Source of the DNA: Paenirhodobacter enshiensis
Lineage (GTDB): Bacteria; Pseudomonadota; Alphaproteobacteria; Rhodobacterales; Rhodobacteraceae
Direction: 5' to 3'
Length of the DNA stretch: 64,000 bases
Assembly: GCF_000740785.1 (NCBI RefSeq)
Contig: NZ_JFZB01000018.1
Location: forward strand, 16,427-80,426
Below, piece by piece: positions 44,229-52,973 of the stretch. Position 1 is the first letter of the stretch. Every line of letters starts with the position of its first letter. A program made the translations under genes and the position numbers. The notes under the pieces are model-generated. The model ran no database searches. It worked only from the letters and a program-made list of their open reading frames with translations, and was not told the origin of the DNA.

Positions 44229-44792
44229 TCATGTCGCGGGCCACAGCCCCCCGGGCAGTTTCGCGGCCATCGCCTCGTGCCGGTCGAGGCGGTCGCCGTC
44301 GGTCACGAACGTGCCGTCGCCCACGGCGTGAAGCGTGCGCCGTTCGGCCCGGTCGGGGTTCGTCCAGGCGGCTTCGGCGCGCAGCAGCACGAGGCCATGG
44401 GGCTCGATCACTTCCTCGACCCGGCATTCGACATTGGCGAGCGCCTCGCCGATCAGCGGCGCGGCGACGGTTTCGGCCGGCAGCGCGGTCAGCCCGAACC
44501 GGGCGAACTTGTCGGTCTCGGCCCCGGTGGTCATGCCGACGCCGATCACGGTGTCGATCAGATCGGCGCCGGGGATCGCGATGACGCAGGCGCGGGTCTC
44601 GGTCAGCGCGCGCCAGGAATGGTTCCACGGCCCCGTGGCGATGACGAAGCCACCCTCGAAATCGCGCACCATGGTCCAGGTGATGGTCATGACATTCGCC
44701 CGCCCGTCCTGCGAGGATCGCGTGGCGACCCAGGTCACCGGGCCCGGCTCCAGCAAGGTGAATGCCCGATTGAGTGGCAAAGGCTGCATCAT
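44229..44792 (-). CDS. FMN-binding flavin reductase domain protein
   Basis: This 187-residue protein has a split-barrel pattern: PGPVTWVATRSSQDGRANVMTITWTMV near residues 16-42, GGFVIATGPWNHSWRALTETRACVIAIPG, and VECRVEEVIEPHGLVLLRAEA. It is likely an FMN-dependent reductase. AAGGAGGTG precedes tandem ATG codons at 44792 and 44789, and the first was used. It is a distant relative of its neighbour at 43538, not a recent duplicate. Confidence 0.82.
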   Translation of the reverse strand: MMQPLPLNRAFTLLEPGPVTWVATRSSQDGRANVMTITWTMVRDFEGGFVIATGPWNHSWRALTETRACVIAIPGADLIDTVIGVGMTTGAETDKFARFGLTALPAETVAAPLIGEALANVECRVEEVIEPHGLVLLRAEAAWTNPDRAERRTLHAVGDGTFVTDGDRLDRHEAMAAKLPGGLWPAT

Positions 44793-45063
44793 TGGCACCT
44801 CCTTCGGCGGATTTCGCCCGGTTTCAGGGCAGGTCACGGAGTTCTGGCTTTACCCACCAGCCCGGCCGGCTACGCTTTGTAACATGAAAACCGCCGTTCG
44901 ATGAAAGACAGCGCGCTTTCCGACCGGCCCTCGCCCCTTCGCGCGGCTCTCATTCGGAAAGGACAGACCGATCCCCAGCACGCCCGCCCTTCTCAGCCAC
45001 CGGCTGTCGGCCCTGCTCGCCCAGATCTATCCCTCCCTCGACGCAGAGGCGCTGTCCGAGCGC

Positions 45064-46710
45064 GTGATCGCGGCGTTCTGGCCCTCGGGCAGCGGCTTTC
45101 GCCAGCGTCCGCGCCATCCGTCGAACAATCTGTGGTCGGAACGCGCCGCCCTCGTCATCAGTTACGGCGACAGCATCGTCGCCGAGGGGCGCCGCCCGCT
45201 CGAGGTGCTGCACGGCTTCCTCAAGCGTAATCTGCATGGCACGGTCAGCGGCGTGCATCTGCTGCCGTTCTTCCCTTACAGTTCGGACGACGGTTTCGCG
45301 GTGACGGATTACCGCGCGGTCAACCCGGCGCTTGGTGACTGGTCCGACATTCGCGCGATCGGCGAGGATTTCGGCCTGATGTCGGACATGGTGCTGAACC
45401 ATGTCTCGGCCGAGGGGACGTGGTTTCAGGCCTATCTGCGCGGCGAGGCGCCTTATGATCGCTTCTTCATGGAGGCCGATCCGGCCGATGACCTCTCGGC
45501 CGTGGTGCGGCCGCGCACCACGCCGCTGCTGCGTGCCGTCGAGACCGCGAAAGGCGAGCGTCACGTCTGGTGCACCTTCAGCCCCGATCAGGTCGATCTG
45601 GACTTTCACGACCCCGAGGTGCTGCTCGAAATCCTGCGCGTGCTGCGGCTGCATATCGACCACGGGGTGCGGATCATCCGCCTCGACGCGGTGGCGTTCC
45701 TGTGGAAGGAGCCGGGCTCTCCCTCGATCCATCTGCCGCAGACCCATGCGGTGGTGAAGCTGATACGGGTGCTTGCCGATTTCGCCGCCGAGCCGGTGAT
45801 CGTGCTCACCGAGACCAATGTTCCGAAGGCCGAGAACCTCAGCTATTTCGGCCGGCGCGACGAGGCGCATATGGTCTACAACTTCCCGCTGCCACCTTTG
45901 GTGCTTCATGCGATGCTGGCGGGGACTGTCACTTTTCTGCGCAAATGGCTGCGGTCCATGCCACCTGCGCCTTTAGGATGTTCATATTTCAACTTTACTG
46001 CCAGTCATGACGGGATCGGGATGCGTCCGGCCGAAGGGCTGCTGCCGCCTGAGGAAACCGCACGTCTGATCGAGGCGATCCGCGCCGCCGGCGGCCTCGT
46101 GTCGATGCGTGCGCTGCCCGGCGGAGGGGAGGCGCCCTATGAACTCAACTGCGCCTATTTCGATGCGATGGGCTGCAGCTTCGCCGGCGAGACGGCGATG
46201 AAGATCGCGCGCTTCCTGTGCTCGCAGACCATCGTGATGTCGATCGAGGGGGTGCCGGCGTTCTACATCCACTCGTTTCTCGCCACGCCGAACGACCGCG
46301 AGGGGGTGGTGCGGCGCGGCATGAACCGGGCGATCAACCGCCACCGCTGGGACGAGGCCGCGCTCGCCGCCCGGCTCGCCGATCCGGGTTCGGATCAGTC
46401 GGTGGTGCTGACGGCATTGCAACGGCGGCTGCGGCTGCGCGCCCGGCAACCGGCCTTCCATCCGAACGCGACGCAGCTGACCTTGCAGCTCGACGACCGG
46501 GTGCTCGGGGTGTGGCGGCAATCGCTCGACCGCAACCAGTCGGTTTTCGCGCTGCACAACGTCTCGGACGAGCGGGTGGAGATGGACGCCTATCTCCTTA
46601 ATCTGATCGCCGACGAGGTATGGCGCGACCTGATCAGCGGCGAGGCGGTCGATCCTGACGGCACCATCGTGCTCGCCCCCTATCAGTGCCGCTGGATCAC
46701 CAACGTCTGA
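45064..46710 (+). CDS. GH13_18 phosphorylase, probably glucosylglycerate phosphorylase
   Basis: This is a sucrose-phosphorylase-like enzyme. The catalytic triad reads D208 in IRLDAVAF, E250 in LTETN and D316 in TASHDGIG (numbered from the GTG at 45064). With glucosyl-3-phosphoglycerate synthase and phosphatase genes close by, glucosylglycerate is the probable substrate. The GTG start would cut off conserved-looking N-terminal sequence. The same frame is open further left and reads PSTPALLSHRLSALLAQIYP from an ATC at 44971 that sits eight bases after AAAGGA. An ATC start is therefore likely (44971-46710), or the base is an error for ATG. Codons around 45960-46000 are unusually AT-rich. Confidence 0.88.
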   Translation: MIAAFWPSGSGFRQRPRHPSNNLWSERAALVISYGDSIVAEGRRPLEVLHGFLKRNLHGTVSGVHLLPFFPYSSDDGFAVTDYRAVNPALGDWSDIRAIGEDFGLMSDMVLNHVSAEGTWFQAYLRGEAPYDRFFMEADPADDLSAVVRPRTTPLLRAVETAKGERHVWCTFSPDQVDLDFHDPEVLLEILRVLRLHIDHGVRIIRLDAVAFLWKEPGSPSIHLPQTHAVVKLIRVLADFAAEPVIVLTETNVPKAENLSYFGRRDEAHMVYNFPLPPLVLHAMLAGTVTFLRKWLRSMPPAPLGCSYFNFTASHDGIGMRPAEGLLPPEETARLIEAIRAAGGLVSMRALPGGGEAPYELNCAYFDAMGCSFAGETAMKIARFLCSQTIVMSIEGVPAFYIHSFLATPNDREGVVRRGMNRAINRHRWDEAALAARLADPGSDQSVVLTALQRRLRLRARQPAFHPNATQLTLQLDDRVLGVWRQSLDRNQSVFALHNVSDERVEMDAYLLNLIADEVWRDLISGEAVDPDGTIVLAPYQCRWITNV

Positions 46711-46796
46711 GGCTCAGCCTGCGCCACAGTTTGGCCAAAACGCCGGCTAGATCATTCGGACGACATTTCCAAACATTCGATTTCGCAATAAAATTG

Positions 46797-47129
46797 ATGA
46801 TCGCGCCGATGGTTCTGGCGGTACTTTGCGCATGCACGCCGTCACCGCAGGTGGTTTCCGATTACAACGGTTACAGCGTTCGACTGACCGGCGAGGGCCG
46901 CGAGCCCGACCCGGATACCGTGCGCCACGCCGAGCGCATCTGCGCCTCGCGCGGTCTCGGGACGGAATACGCTTCGAGCACGTATTCCCGCGATAGTCTC
47001 GGGCCGACCAGTCACCTGTTCCTGTGCATTGGCGCGCGGACTTCGTCTTCGGCCGCCGCGCCGATGGTCATTCGGGGCCCGGCGGCCAAGGCCGGCGAGA
47101 GCTATTTCAGCTCGGCCGCGACGATGTGA
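46797..47129 (+). CDS. Small putative lipoprotein
   Basis: This 110-residue protein begins MIAPMVLAVLCACTPSP. A hydrophobic leader ends in a lipobox-like LCAC, so it could be an outer- or inner-membrane lipoprotein with Cys13 (or Cys11) lipidated. The mature part contains two more cysteines (ERICASRGLG and LFLCIGART), which might pair. I do not recognise a family. An AT-rich promoter-like stretch precedes it. Its last 23 bases overlap the 3' end of the convergent gpgS gene. Confidence 0.6.
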   Translation: MIAPMVLAVLCACTPSPQVVSDYNGYSVRLTGEGREPDPDTVRHAERICASRGLGTEYASSTYSRDSLGPTSHLFLCIGARTSSSAAAPMVIRGPAAKAGESYFSSAATM

Positions 47130-48348
47130 CGGCCGTCTCGTCCATGTCGCTGGCGACGGCGGCACGGAAATCCGCGAGCAACGCCGGATCCGCAGAATGG
47201 ACGAGGTTCCAGTTCGGAATGAACGGCAGCTCCTGCGGGTTGTCGAGGAAACTTTGCCCGGCCTGCATGATGTTCTCGGCGAACAGCGCGATGGAGCGTT
47301 CCTCGGCATGGCGGTCGAAGCTGAGCCCGTTCATCTGCGCATCGTGCGAATAGACTTCGAGCATGTCGAGCGCGCGGCGGTGATAGGTCGCCTTCAGCGT
47401 GCGGAACACGTTGAACGAGAACACCGTCCCGTCCGCCGCGAGCTTGCGGAAGATCGCCTTGCAGATGTCGAGCGACATCCGGTTCAGCCCGGCCTGCGCG
47501 TCCTCGGCCGACAGCTCCTGATGCTTGTGGTCGTAATTGTCGGCAATGTCGACCTGACAGACCGCGCGCGGGCCCATGTTGCGCCAGGCCTCGGACAGGA
47601 TGCCGATCTCGAGGCCCCAGTCCGATGGCATCCGCAGGTCCGGCAAGCTGGTGGTGCGCATGGCGAATTCGCCTGACAGCGGATAGCGGAAGGCGCGCAG
47701 ATAGTCGATGTAATCGCGGTCGCCGATCACTTTCTTCAACGAAATCAACAGCGGGCTGACCAGATTGCGGGTGACGCGCCCGCCCATGCGGTTGTTGCCG
47801 ATGCGCGGGTAGAAGCCCTTCGACAGCTGGTAGGGCATCGCCGGGTGGACGACGGGAAACAGCAGCCGCGACAACAGCCCGTGCTCGTAGGTCACGATAT
47901 CGCAATCGTGCACCGCCATCACCGCACTGTCGGCGCAGCCGATCAGATAGCCGATGCAGCCCCAGACGTTGCGGCCCTTGCCCGGCTCGATCGGGCCGAG
48001 GCCCAGGGGTTCCAGCCGGTCCATGATCTCGCTGACGCGCGGCCCGTCGTTCCAGATCACCACGTGGTTTTGCCGCAGCCGCGAGAAGAACTGCCGCGCG
48101 TGGCGGTATTGTCCGGCGTCCGCCCGGTCGAGGCCGATGATGACCCGGTGCAGATATTTCACCTTGTTCAGCTCGTCGACGATGCGCGGCAGCGCCTCGC
48201 CTTCCAGCTCCGAGAACAGCGACGGCAGGATCAGCGAGATCTTGCGGGTCTGCGCGAAGGTTTCCAGCCGGTATTCCAGCTCGTCCAATGCGCGGGTGCG
48301 CAGGTTGTGAAATTGCGCGATGTTGCCGTTCTGGTGAAAATCGGCCAT
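47107..48348 (-). CDS. gpgS: Glucosyl-3-phosphoglycerate synthase (GT81 type)
   Basis: This 413-residue cytoplasmic glycosyltransferase is expected to join glucose from NDP-glucose to 3-phosphoglycerate. Motifs are SLILPSLFSELEGEALPRIV near the N-terminus, the metal-binding DxD in AVHDCDIVTYE near residue 148, and GKGRNVWGCIGYL before it. MPSDWGLEIGILSEAW and NYDHKHQ in the middle are also family-like. The start has a GGAGG ribosome-binding site. It follows the phosphatase gene by 28 bases in the same operon, and the phosphorylase lies opposite: synthesis and recycling of glucosylglycerate together. Confidence 0.87.
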   Translation of the reverse strand: MADFHQNGNIAQFHNLRTRALDELEYRLETFAQTRKISLILPSLFSELEGEALPRIVDELNKVKYLHRVIIGLDRADAGQYRHARQFFSRLRQNHVVIWNDGPRVSEIMDRLEPLGLGPIEPGKGRNVWGCIGYLIGCADSAVMAVHDCDIVTYEHGLLSRLLFPVVHPAMPYQLSKGFYPRIGNNRMGGRVTRNLVSPLLISLKKVIGDRDYIDYLRAFRYPLSGEFAMRTTSLPDLRMPSDWGLEIGILSEAWRNMGPRAVCQVDIADNYDHKHQELSAEDAQAGLNRMSLDICKAIFRKLAADGTVFSFNVFRTLKATYHRRALDMLEVYSHDAQMNGLSFDRHAEERSIALFAENIMQAGQSFLDNPQELPFIPNWNLVHSADPALLADFRAAVASDMDETAVTSSRPS

Positions 48349-48376
48349 GCGACCTCCGTGTTGGGGTTGGGATGGC

Positions 48377-49156
48377 TCAGCCGGCGAGGCCGGAGAGCAG
48401 CGTGTCGAGAGCCTCGGCCCAGCCGGTGGGGCCGGCGGTGCGGCTGCGCAGGATGCGCCCGGTGGATTCTCCGGGCAGCGGCGGCAGGCCGGGGCCGTGA
48501 TCGTTCTTCACCACGATGCCGCGGCTCGCCGCGGCGATCATCTCGGCGTCGTTGGGCGCATCGCCGAGCGCGACGGTCAGCCGTGCGTTCAGCCGCTCGG
48601 CCAGTTCCGCCATGCGCGCAGCCTTGGTGCCGCCATAGCTCAGCGTCAGGAACCGGCCGCCGCGGCGCGCGGTGATGCCCTCGGCCGCCATCTTCGCCAG
48701 AAACGCCGCGAGGCCCGCCGCATCGCCCTGCCACAATCCGGGTTCGGACCAGGCGCGTTGCCGGGCGAGGCGTGCCTCGCCGAGGGGGAGCCCGGTCAGC
48801 GCGGCAAGATCGGCGTCGGTCATCGTGGCGAAGCCGCGAAACGGCACGCGTGCCGCCGCGATGGCGCGGCACAGGCGGGGGTAGGTGGGCTGTTCCCCGG
48901 CGTCCGGATCGTCGGTGCCGGCGCTGATGCCCGCGCCGTTCTCGACGATGGCGGGCCAGCCGGTCAGCCCCATGCGCTCTTGCCACAGCGCGATCTCGGC
49001 CGCGGTCTTCGACGAGGCAAGCACCACCGGCACCCCGGCCATCGCCAGCCGCGCCAGCATCGGCCGCGCCGGCGCGAAGTCATAGCTTTCGTGATCGAGC
49101 AACGTGCCGTCGAGATCGGTGAAGATCACGAGGCCCCGGGGGATTTTGATCGCCAT
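48377..49156 (-). CDS. gpgP: HAD-IIB phosphatase, probably glucosyl-3-phosphoglycerate phosphatase (MpgP/YedP-like)
   Basis: This 259-residue haloacid-dehalogenase-type phosphatase has motif I FTDLDGTLLD (residues 12-21), motif II VLASSK, and motif IV GDAPNDAEMI near residue 203. An ENGAG stretch (about residue 73) and YGGTKAARM belong to the mannosyl-3-phosphoglycerate phosphatase group. With gpgS downstream in the operon it should release glucosylglycerate from its phosphate. An inverted repeat lies about 70 bases upstream of its start. Confidence 0.86.
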   Translation of the reverse strand: MAIKIPRGLVIFTDLDGTLLDHESYDFAPARPMLARLAMAGVPVVLASSKTAAEIALWQERMGLTGWPAIVENGAGISAGTDDPDAGEQPTYPRLCRAIAAARVPFRGFATMTDADLAALTGLPLGEARLARQRAWSEPGLWQGDAAGLAAFLAKMAAEGITARRGGRFLTLSYGGTKAARMAELAERLNARLTVALGDAPNDAEMIAAASRGIVVKNDHGPGLPPLPGESTGRILRSRTAGPTGWAEALDTLLSGLAG

Positions 49157-49225
49157 GCCCCGAGTTTAGGCCAGTCCGCGCGAATGTCATGCGTTTATCG
49201 GACCGGTCGGCGAAATTATTCCGCC

Positions 49226-49244
49226 TTCAGGTGAATATCCTGAA
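49226..49244 (-). promoter_or_regulatory. Inverted repeat upstream of gpgP: candidate operator
   Basis: TTCAGG-N7-CCTGAA forms perfect half-sites 70 to 88 bases before the gpgP start in an AT-rich intergenic stretch. It could bind a dimeric regulator of the glucosylglycerate genes. No matching regulator gene is adjacent. Confidence 0.4.
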
Positions 49245-49310
49245 ACCGACATTCATGGCGTCATGGCAGGCGATTTTTCGGATTTAAGTTGTGATTTTGC
49301 GATATTTCGC

Positions 49311-50315
49311 TCAGGGCAGCAAGACGGCGGCCCCCTGGAACCGGCCGTTGCGCAGATCGTCGAGGGCCTGGTTCGCCTGTGCCAGCGGATAGGTCACGGT
49401 ATCGGCCTTCACCCCGGCTTTCGGCGCCAGTGCCAGGAATTCGACCGCATCCGCCCGCGTCAGATTGGCGACGGAGATCAACTCGCGTTCCTCCCAAAGA
49501 ATGTCATAGGGGAAGGAGGGGATGTCGCTCATGTGGATGCCGCCGCAGACCACGCGCCCGCCCTTGCGCACCGCGCGCAGTGCAAGCGGCACCAGCGCGC
49601 CGACCGGGGCGAAGATGATTGCGGCGTCCAGAAGGGTGGGCGGAGCCTCCTCGGAGCCGCCGGCCCATGTCGCGCCGAGCTTCATCGCATGGGCCTGCGC
49701 CGCGTTGTCGCCCGCACGGGTGAAGGCATAGACTTCGCGGCCCTGCCAGTTGAGTACCTGGGCGATCAGATGCGCCGCGGCACCGAAGCCGTAAAGCCCG
49801 ATGCGCCGGCCTTCGCCCGCCATCCGCAGCGCGCGCCAGCCGATCAGCCCGGCGCACATCATCGGTGCCGCCGCGACCGGATCGTCAAACCCTTCGAGCG
49901 CGAAGGCATAGGCGGCATCGGCCACCACATGGGTGGCAAAGCCCCCGTCGCGGGTGAAGCCGGTGAAGGCCGGGGTGTCGCACAGGTTTTCATGCCCTTC
50001 GAGGCAATAGGCGCAATGGCCGCAGGTATGGCCAAGCCAGGGGATGCCGACGCGGGTGCCGATGGCCGGCGTCGTCACCCCGGTGCCGAGTGCCTCGACC
50101 CGGCCGACGATCTCGTGCCCCGGCACGACGGGCAGCTGACCGCCGGGCAGCTCGCCGTCGACGACATGCAGATCGGTGCGGCACACGGCGCAGGCCTCGA
50201 CGCGGACGCGGATCTCGCCGGGGCCGGGGTCCGGCACGGGGCGGGTCTCGGCGATCAGCGGCGTGCCGGGCCGGTGAAGGACCATCGCGGTCATCGTGTC
50301 GTGCGCTTCAGACAT
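49311..50315 (-). CDS. Zinc-dependent alcohol dehydrogenase family protein
   Basis: This 334-residue medium-chain dehydrogenase has the catalytic zinc ligands CAVCRTDLH (about residue 45) and VPGHEIVG. The structural zinc cysteines are in HTCGHCAYCLEGHENLC (about 95-110). The cofactor motif is weaker than usual (RIGLYGFGAAAHLIAQ), giving GFGAAA in place of GxGxxG. The substrate is unknown; the relatives oxidise small alcohols. ATG at 50315 has AAGGTG upstream; a TTG two codons earlier is also in frame. It is divergent from the SLC13 transporter. Confidence 0.9.
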   Translation of the reverse strand: MSEAHDTMTAMVLHRPGTPLIAETRPVPDPGPGEIRVRVEACAVCRTDLHVVDGELPGGQLPVVPGHEIVGRVEALGTGVTTPAIGTRVGIPWLGHTCGHCAYCLEGHENLCDTPAFTGFTRDGGFATHVVADAAYAFALEGFDDPVAAAPMMCAGLIGWRALRMAGEGRRIGLYGFGAAAHLIAQVLNWQGREVYAFTRAGDNAAQAHAMKLGATWAGGSEEAPPTLLDAAIIFAPVGALVPLALRAVRKGGRVVCGGIHMSDIPSFPYDILWEERELISVANLTRADAVEFLALAPKAGVKADTVTYPLAQANQALDDLRNGRFQGAAVLLP

Positions 50316-50440
50316 CGGCAAGTCACCTTTTCGGGTTGCAGGGCGGGGCGAATGGGGGTGACTGTGCCACGGTGCGCGGGCCGAGCCAAGGCTGACCTGT
50401 CTTCGCCGACCCCATCTTGCCGATTCCGGAGCCCCGTGTC

Positions 50441-51844
50441 ATGTCCGCCCTGCGTTTTCTCTCTCCCCGCCCGCTCTTTCTGCTGCTTGTCGTTCTCGCG
50501 GCGCTGTGGCTGGCGGTTCTGCCGCCTGCGGGGCTGAGCATTGTTCAGGTGCGCACGCTTGGGATCGTTCTGGTGACGCTGGTGTTGTGGAGCACGGGGC
50601 TGGTTCCCGGCTATCTGGCCAGTCTGCTGCTGTTCGCGGTGGCGATCATCGCCCATCTGGCGACGCCCGAGGTGGTGTTCGCGGGCTTCGGCTCGACCGC
50701 GGTCTGGCTGATCGTGTCGGGCTTCGTGATCGGCTCGGCCATCGGGATTTCCGGCTGGGGGGCGCGGCTGGCCGAGGCGGTGGGGCCGGTGCTGATGCGC
50801 AGCTATCCGGTGCTGATCGGCGGGCTGATGGCGGTGTCGATGCTTCTGGGCTTCGTCATGCCGTCCTCGGTCGGGCGCGCGGTGGTGATGGTGCCGATCG
50901 GCATGGCGATCGCCGACCGCTGTGGCTTCGGCAAGGGCTCGAACGGGCGGATCGCCATCGCCTCGGTGCTGGCCATCGGCTGCAACGTGCCGAGTTTCGC
51001 GATCCTGCCCTCGAACATTCCGAACATGATCTTCTCGGGTGCGGCGGAAACGATCTGGCAGCAGCATTTCGGCTACATGGAGTATCTGGTGCTGCATTAT
51101 CCGGTGATGGGCGTGTTGAAATCGGCGCTGGCCGTCGTGCTGATCCTGCGGCTGTTCCCGGCCGAGATCGGCGCGCCGCTGCCCGCGCCCGAAGGCCGGC
51201 TCGACGGTGCCCGCCCGCGCGACCGGGCGGCCGAGATCCGCGTGGCGGTGGTGCTGCTGGTGACGCTGGCGCTGTGGGTGACCGACAGCCTGCACGGGGT
51301 GAACCCGGCCTGGGTCGGTCTCGGGACGGCGATCGTGCTGCTGATGCCCGGGGTGGGCGTGGTGACGCCGACGGCGTTCAAGGGCTCGGTCGATTTCGGC
51401 ATCCTGCTGTTCGTGACGGGGGCGCTCGCGCTCGGCGCGCTGGTGAACGGATCGGGGCTCGGCGCGATGCTGGGCCACAAGATGGAGGCGATCCTGCCGC
51501 TCGGTCCGGGGCGCGATTTCGTCAACTTCATGTCGCTCACCGTGATGACGATGGTGACGGGGCTGTTCTCGACGGTGCCGGGGGCGCCCGCGGTGCTCAC
51601 GCCGATGGCGCAGGATCTGGCGGATGTGACGGGGCTGAGCCTGCCCGCGGTGCTGATGACGCAGGTGGTGGGGTTCTCCTCGCCGATCTTTCCCTATCAG
51701 GTCGGGCCGCTGGTGGTGGCGATGCAGCTCTCGGGCGAGAAGATCGGCGCGCTTGCGCGGGTGACGATCCCGCTCGCGCTGATCGCACTGGTGGTGCTGG
51801 CGCCGGTCGATTTCCTGTGGTGGAAGCTGCTCGGCTGGATCTGA
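50441..51844 (+). CDS. SLC13/DASS family anion transporter
   Basis: This 467-residue membrane protein has about twelve hydrophobic segments. The pattern STAVWLIVSGFVIGSAIGISG near residue 80 and the loop SVLAIGCNVPSFAILPSNIPNMIFSG (about 175-200) resemble the di/tricarboxylate or sulfate transporters of the divalent anion:Na+ family. Likely substrates are dicarboxylates or sulfonates. ATG at 50441 follows GGAG with nine bases between, and the family N-terminus begins with the first helix. It is monocistronic and ends three bases before the WGR gene's stop. Confidence 0.86.
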   Translation: MSALRFLSPRPLFLLLVVLAALWLAVLPPAGLSIVQVRTLGIVLVTLVLWSTGLVPGYLASLLLFAVAIIAHLATPEVVFAGFGSTAVWLIVSGFVIGSAIGISGWGARLAEAVGPVLMRSYPVLIGGLMAVSMLLGFVMPSSVGRAVVMVPIGMAIADRCGFGKGSNGRIAIASVLAIGCNVPSFAILPSNIPNMIFSGAAETIWQQHFGYMEYLVLHYPVMGVLKSALAVVLILRLFPAEIGAPLPAPEGRLDGARPRDRAAEIRVAVVLLVTLALWVTDSLHGVNPAWVGLGTAIVLLMPGVGVVTPTAFKGSVDFGILLFVTGALALGALVNGSGLGAMLGHKMEAILPLGPGRDFVNFMSLTVMTMVTGLFSTVPGAPAVLTPMAQDLADVTGLSLPAVLMTQVVGFSSPIFPYQVGPLVVAMQLSGEKIGALARVTIPLALIALVVLAPVDFLWWKLLGWI

Positions 51845-51847
51845 GGC

Positions 51848-52072
51848 TCAGTCCCCGGCGCGATAGCCGCGGCCGAGCTTGCGTTTCAGCCACAGATCGC
51901 GGGCGGTCTCGGCCTCTGCGGGCTGTGCGAACCATTCCCGGATCTCGCGCCCCTGCGTGCCGAGGCGGCCCCAGCGGCGTGACAGCACCGTGCCGCCGAA
52001 CAGGTCGGGGCCGAGGTCGAGCGCGTAGAACCGCGCCATGTTGCGTGCGTCGTCGCGTCGGGTCAGCAGCAT
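51848..52072 (-). CDS. WGR-domain protein
   Basis: This 74-residue protein consists of one WGR domain. RNMARFYALDLGPDLFGG is followed by SRRWGRLGTQGREIREWF with the name-giving W-G-R. WGR domains bind nucleic acid ends in other proteins; short stand-alone versions are frequent in alphaproteobacteria and their role is unknown. It lies on the strand of the N-ATPase operon, 58 bases downstream of atpG, and may be transcribed with it. Confidence 0.85.
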   Translation of the reverse strand: MLLTRRDDARNMARFYALDLGPDLFGGTVLSRRWGRLGTQGREIREWFAQPAEAETARDLWLKRKLGRGYRAGD

Positions 52073-52130
52073 CGCCGGGCCTCCGTTCGGGATCAGTCTG
52101 CCATGCCCCGGCCGCTCTGACCAGCCGGGT

Positions 52131-52973
52131 TCAGTCCTGTGCGGCAGCGTCAGGCCGGGCCGAGGCCAGCTCGATCATCTCGGTGGTCATCTGCTCCTGC
52201 CGGGCTTGCTGCCAGGCGGCCTGCATCTTCGCGCGCCGCTCGCGCAGGTTGTTGCGCGCGTTGGCCATCGCCTGCATCCGGGCCTGCGCCTCGGCGGCGA
52301 GGCCTTGCATCAGCGTGCGCGCGACTGCGGCGAACAGCGCTTCGCTCAGCAGGCCCTGCAACAGCTCGGCGGGCGGCAGGGTCAGATCGGGCAGGGCGCC
52401 GCGCGCGGGGGCGACCTCGGGCGGGAAGATCGTGGCGATTTCCGGCGCGCCGCCGGGATCGGCCGCACCGGTCAGCGCGCGGATCGGGCCGGGATGCGTG
52501 CCGACGAGATCGAGAATCGCATCGGTGATGCGCGAGGCGAGGTCGGGCACGGCCTCGGGCAAAGGCGCCTGCTCGGCCGACCACAGCACCGCGACGCCTT
52601 TGTCGGCAAGCGCCGCGAGGGTGCGCCCGCCCACCGCCAGAACCGCCGTGCCCGGCGTCAGTGCGGCACGCGCCGCCTCGGCGAGGCGAGCCGGATAGGC
52701 ACCCGAGAACCCCTGCGCGGCGCCGACGATCAGCATCAGACCCGGCCCCTCGCCCCCGCCCGGCCCCTCGCCTCCGCCCGGCCCGGCGCTCGCAAGGGCC
52801 GCGGCGACGGCCAGCGCATCCGCGACCGTCGCTGCATGGGCCGAGATCGCGGGCAATGCACCGCGCGCCGCCGCCGACTGGCCCGAGGCGATGGCATTGA
52901 GCGCGCTCGTCACCTGCCCGATCTGGTCGAGGCCGGCAAGGCGGCTCTGGATCTGTTCGGGCCGCTCGGTCAC
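52131..52973 (-). CDS. atpG: N-type ATPase gamma subunit
   Basis: This 280-residue central-stalk protein is divergent from standard gamma subunits but keeps the long N- and C-terminal helices ([49 protein letters not shown]). The GTG start overlaps the atpA stop (GTGA). A Gly-rich repeat [15 protein letters not shown] near residues 64-78 arises from a direct DNA repeat around 52740-52785. It is the final gene of atpDCQRBEFAG. Confidence 0.88.
   Translation of the reverse strand: MTERPEQIQSRLAGLDQIGQVTSALNAIASGQSAAARGALPAISAHAATVADALAVAAALASAGPGGGEGPGGGEGPGLMLIVGAAQGFSGAYPARLAEAARAALTPGTAVLAVGGRTLAALADKGVAVLWSAEQAPLPEAVPDLASRITDAILDLVGTHPGPIRALTGAADPGGAPEIATIFPPEVAPARGALPDLTLPPAELLQGLLSEALFAAVARTLMQGLAAEAQARMQAMANARNNLRERRAKMQAAWQQARQEQMTTEMIELASARPDAAAQD

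Noticed and set aside
44901..45230. A 109-residue plus-strand frame with ATG at 44901 before the phosphorylase
   Set aside because: It is out of frame with the phosphorylase and turns into Arg/Pro-rich shadow sequence. It is not evidence for a frameshift, since the correct frame is open there too.
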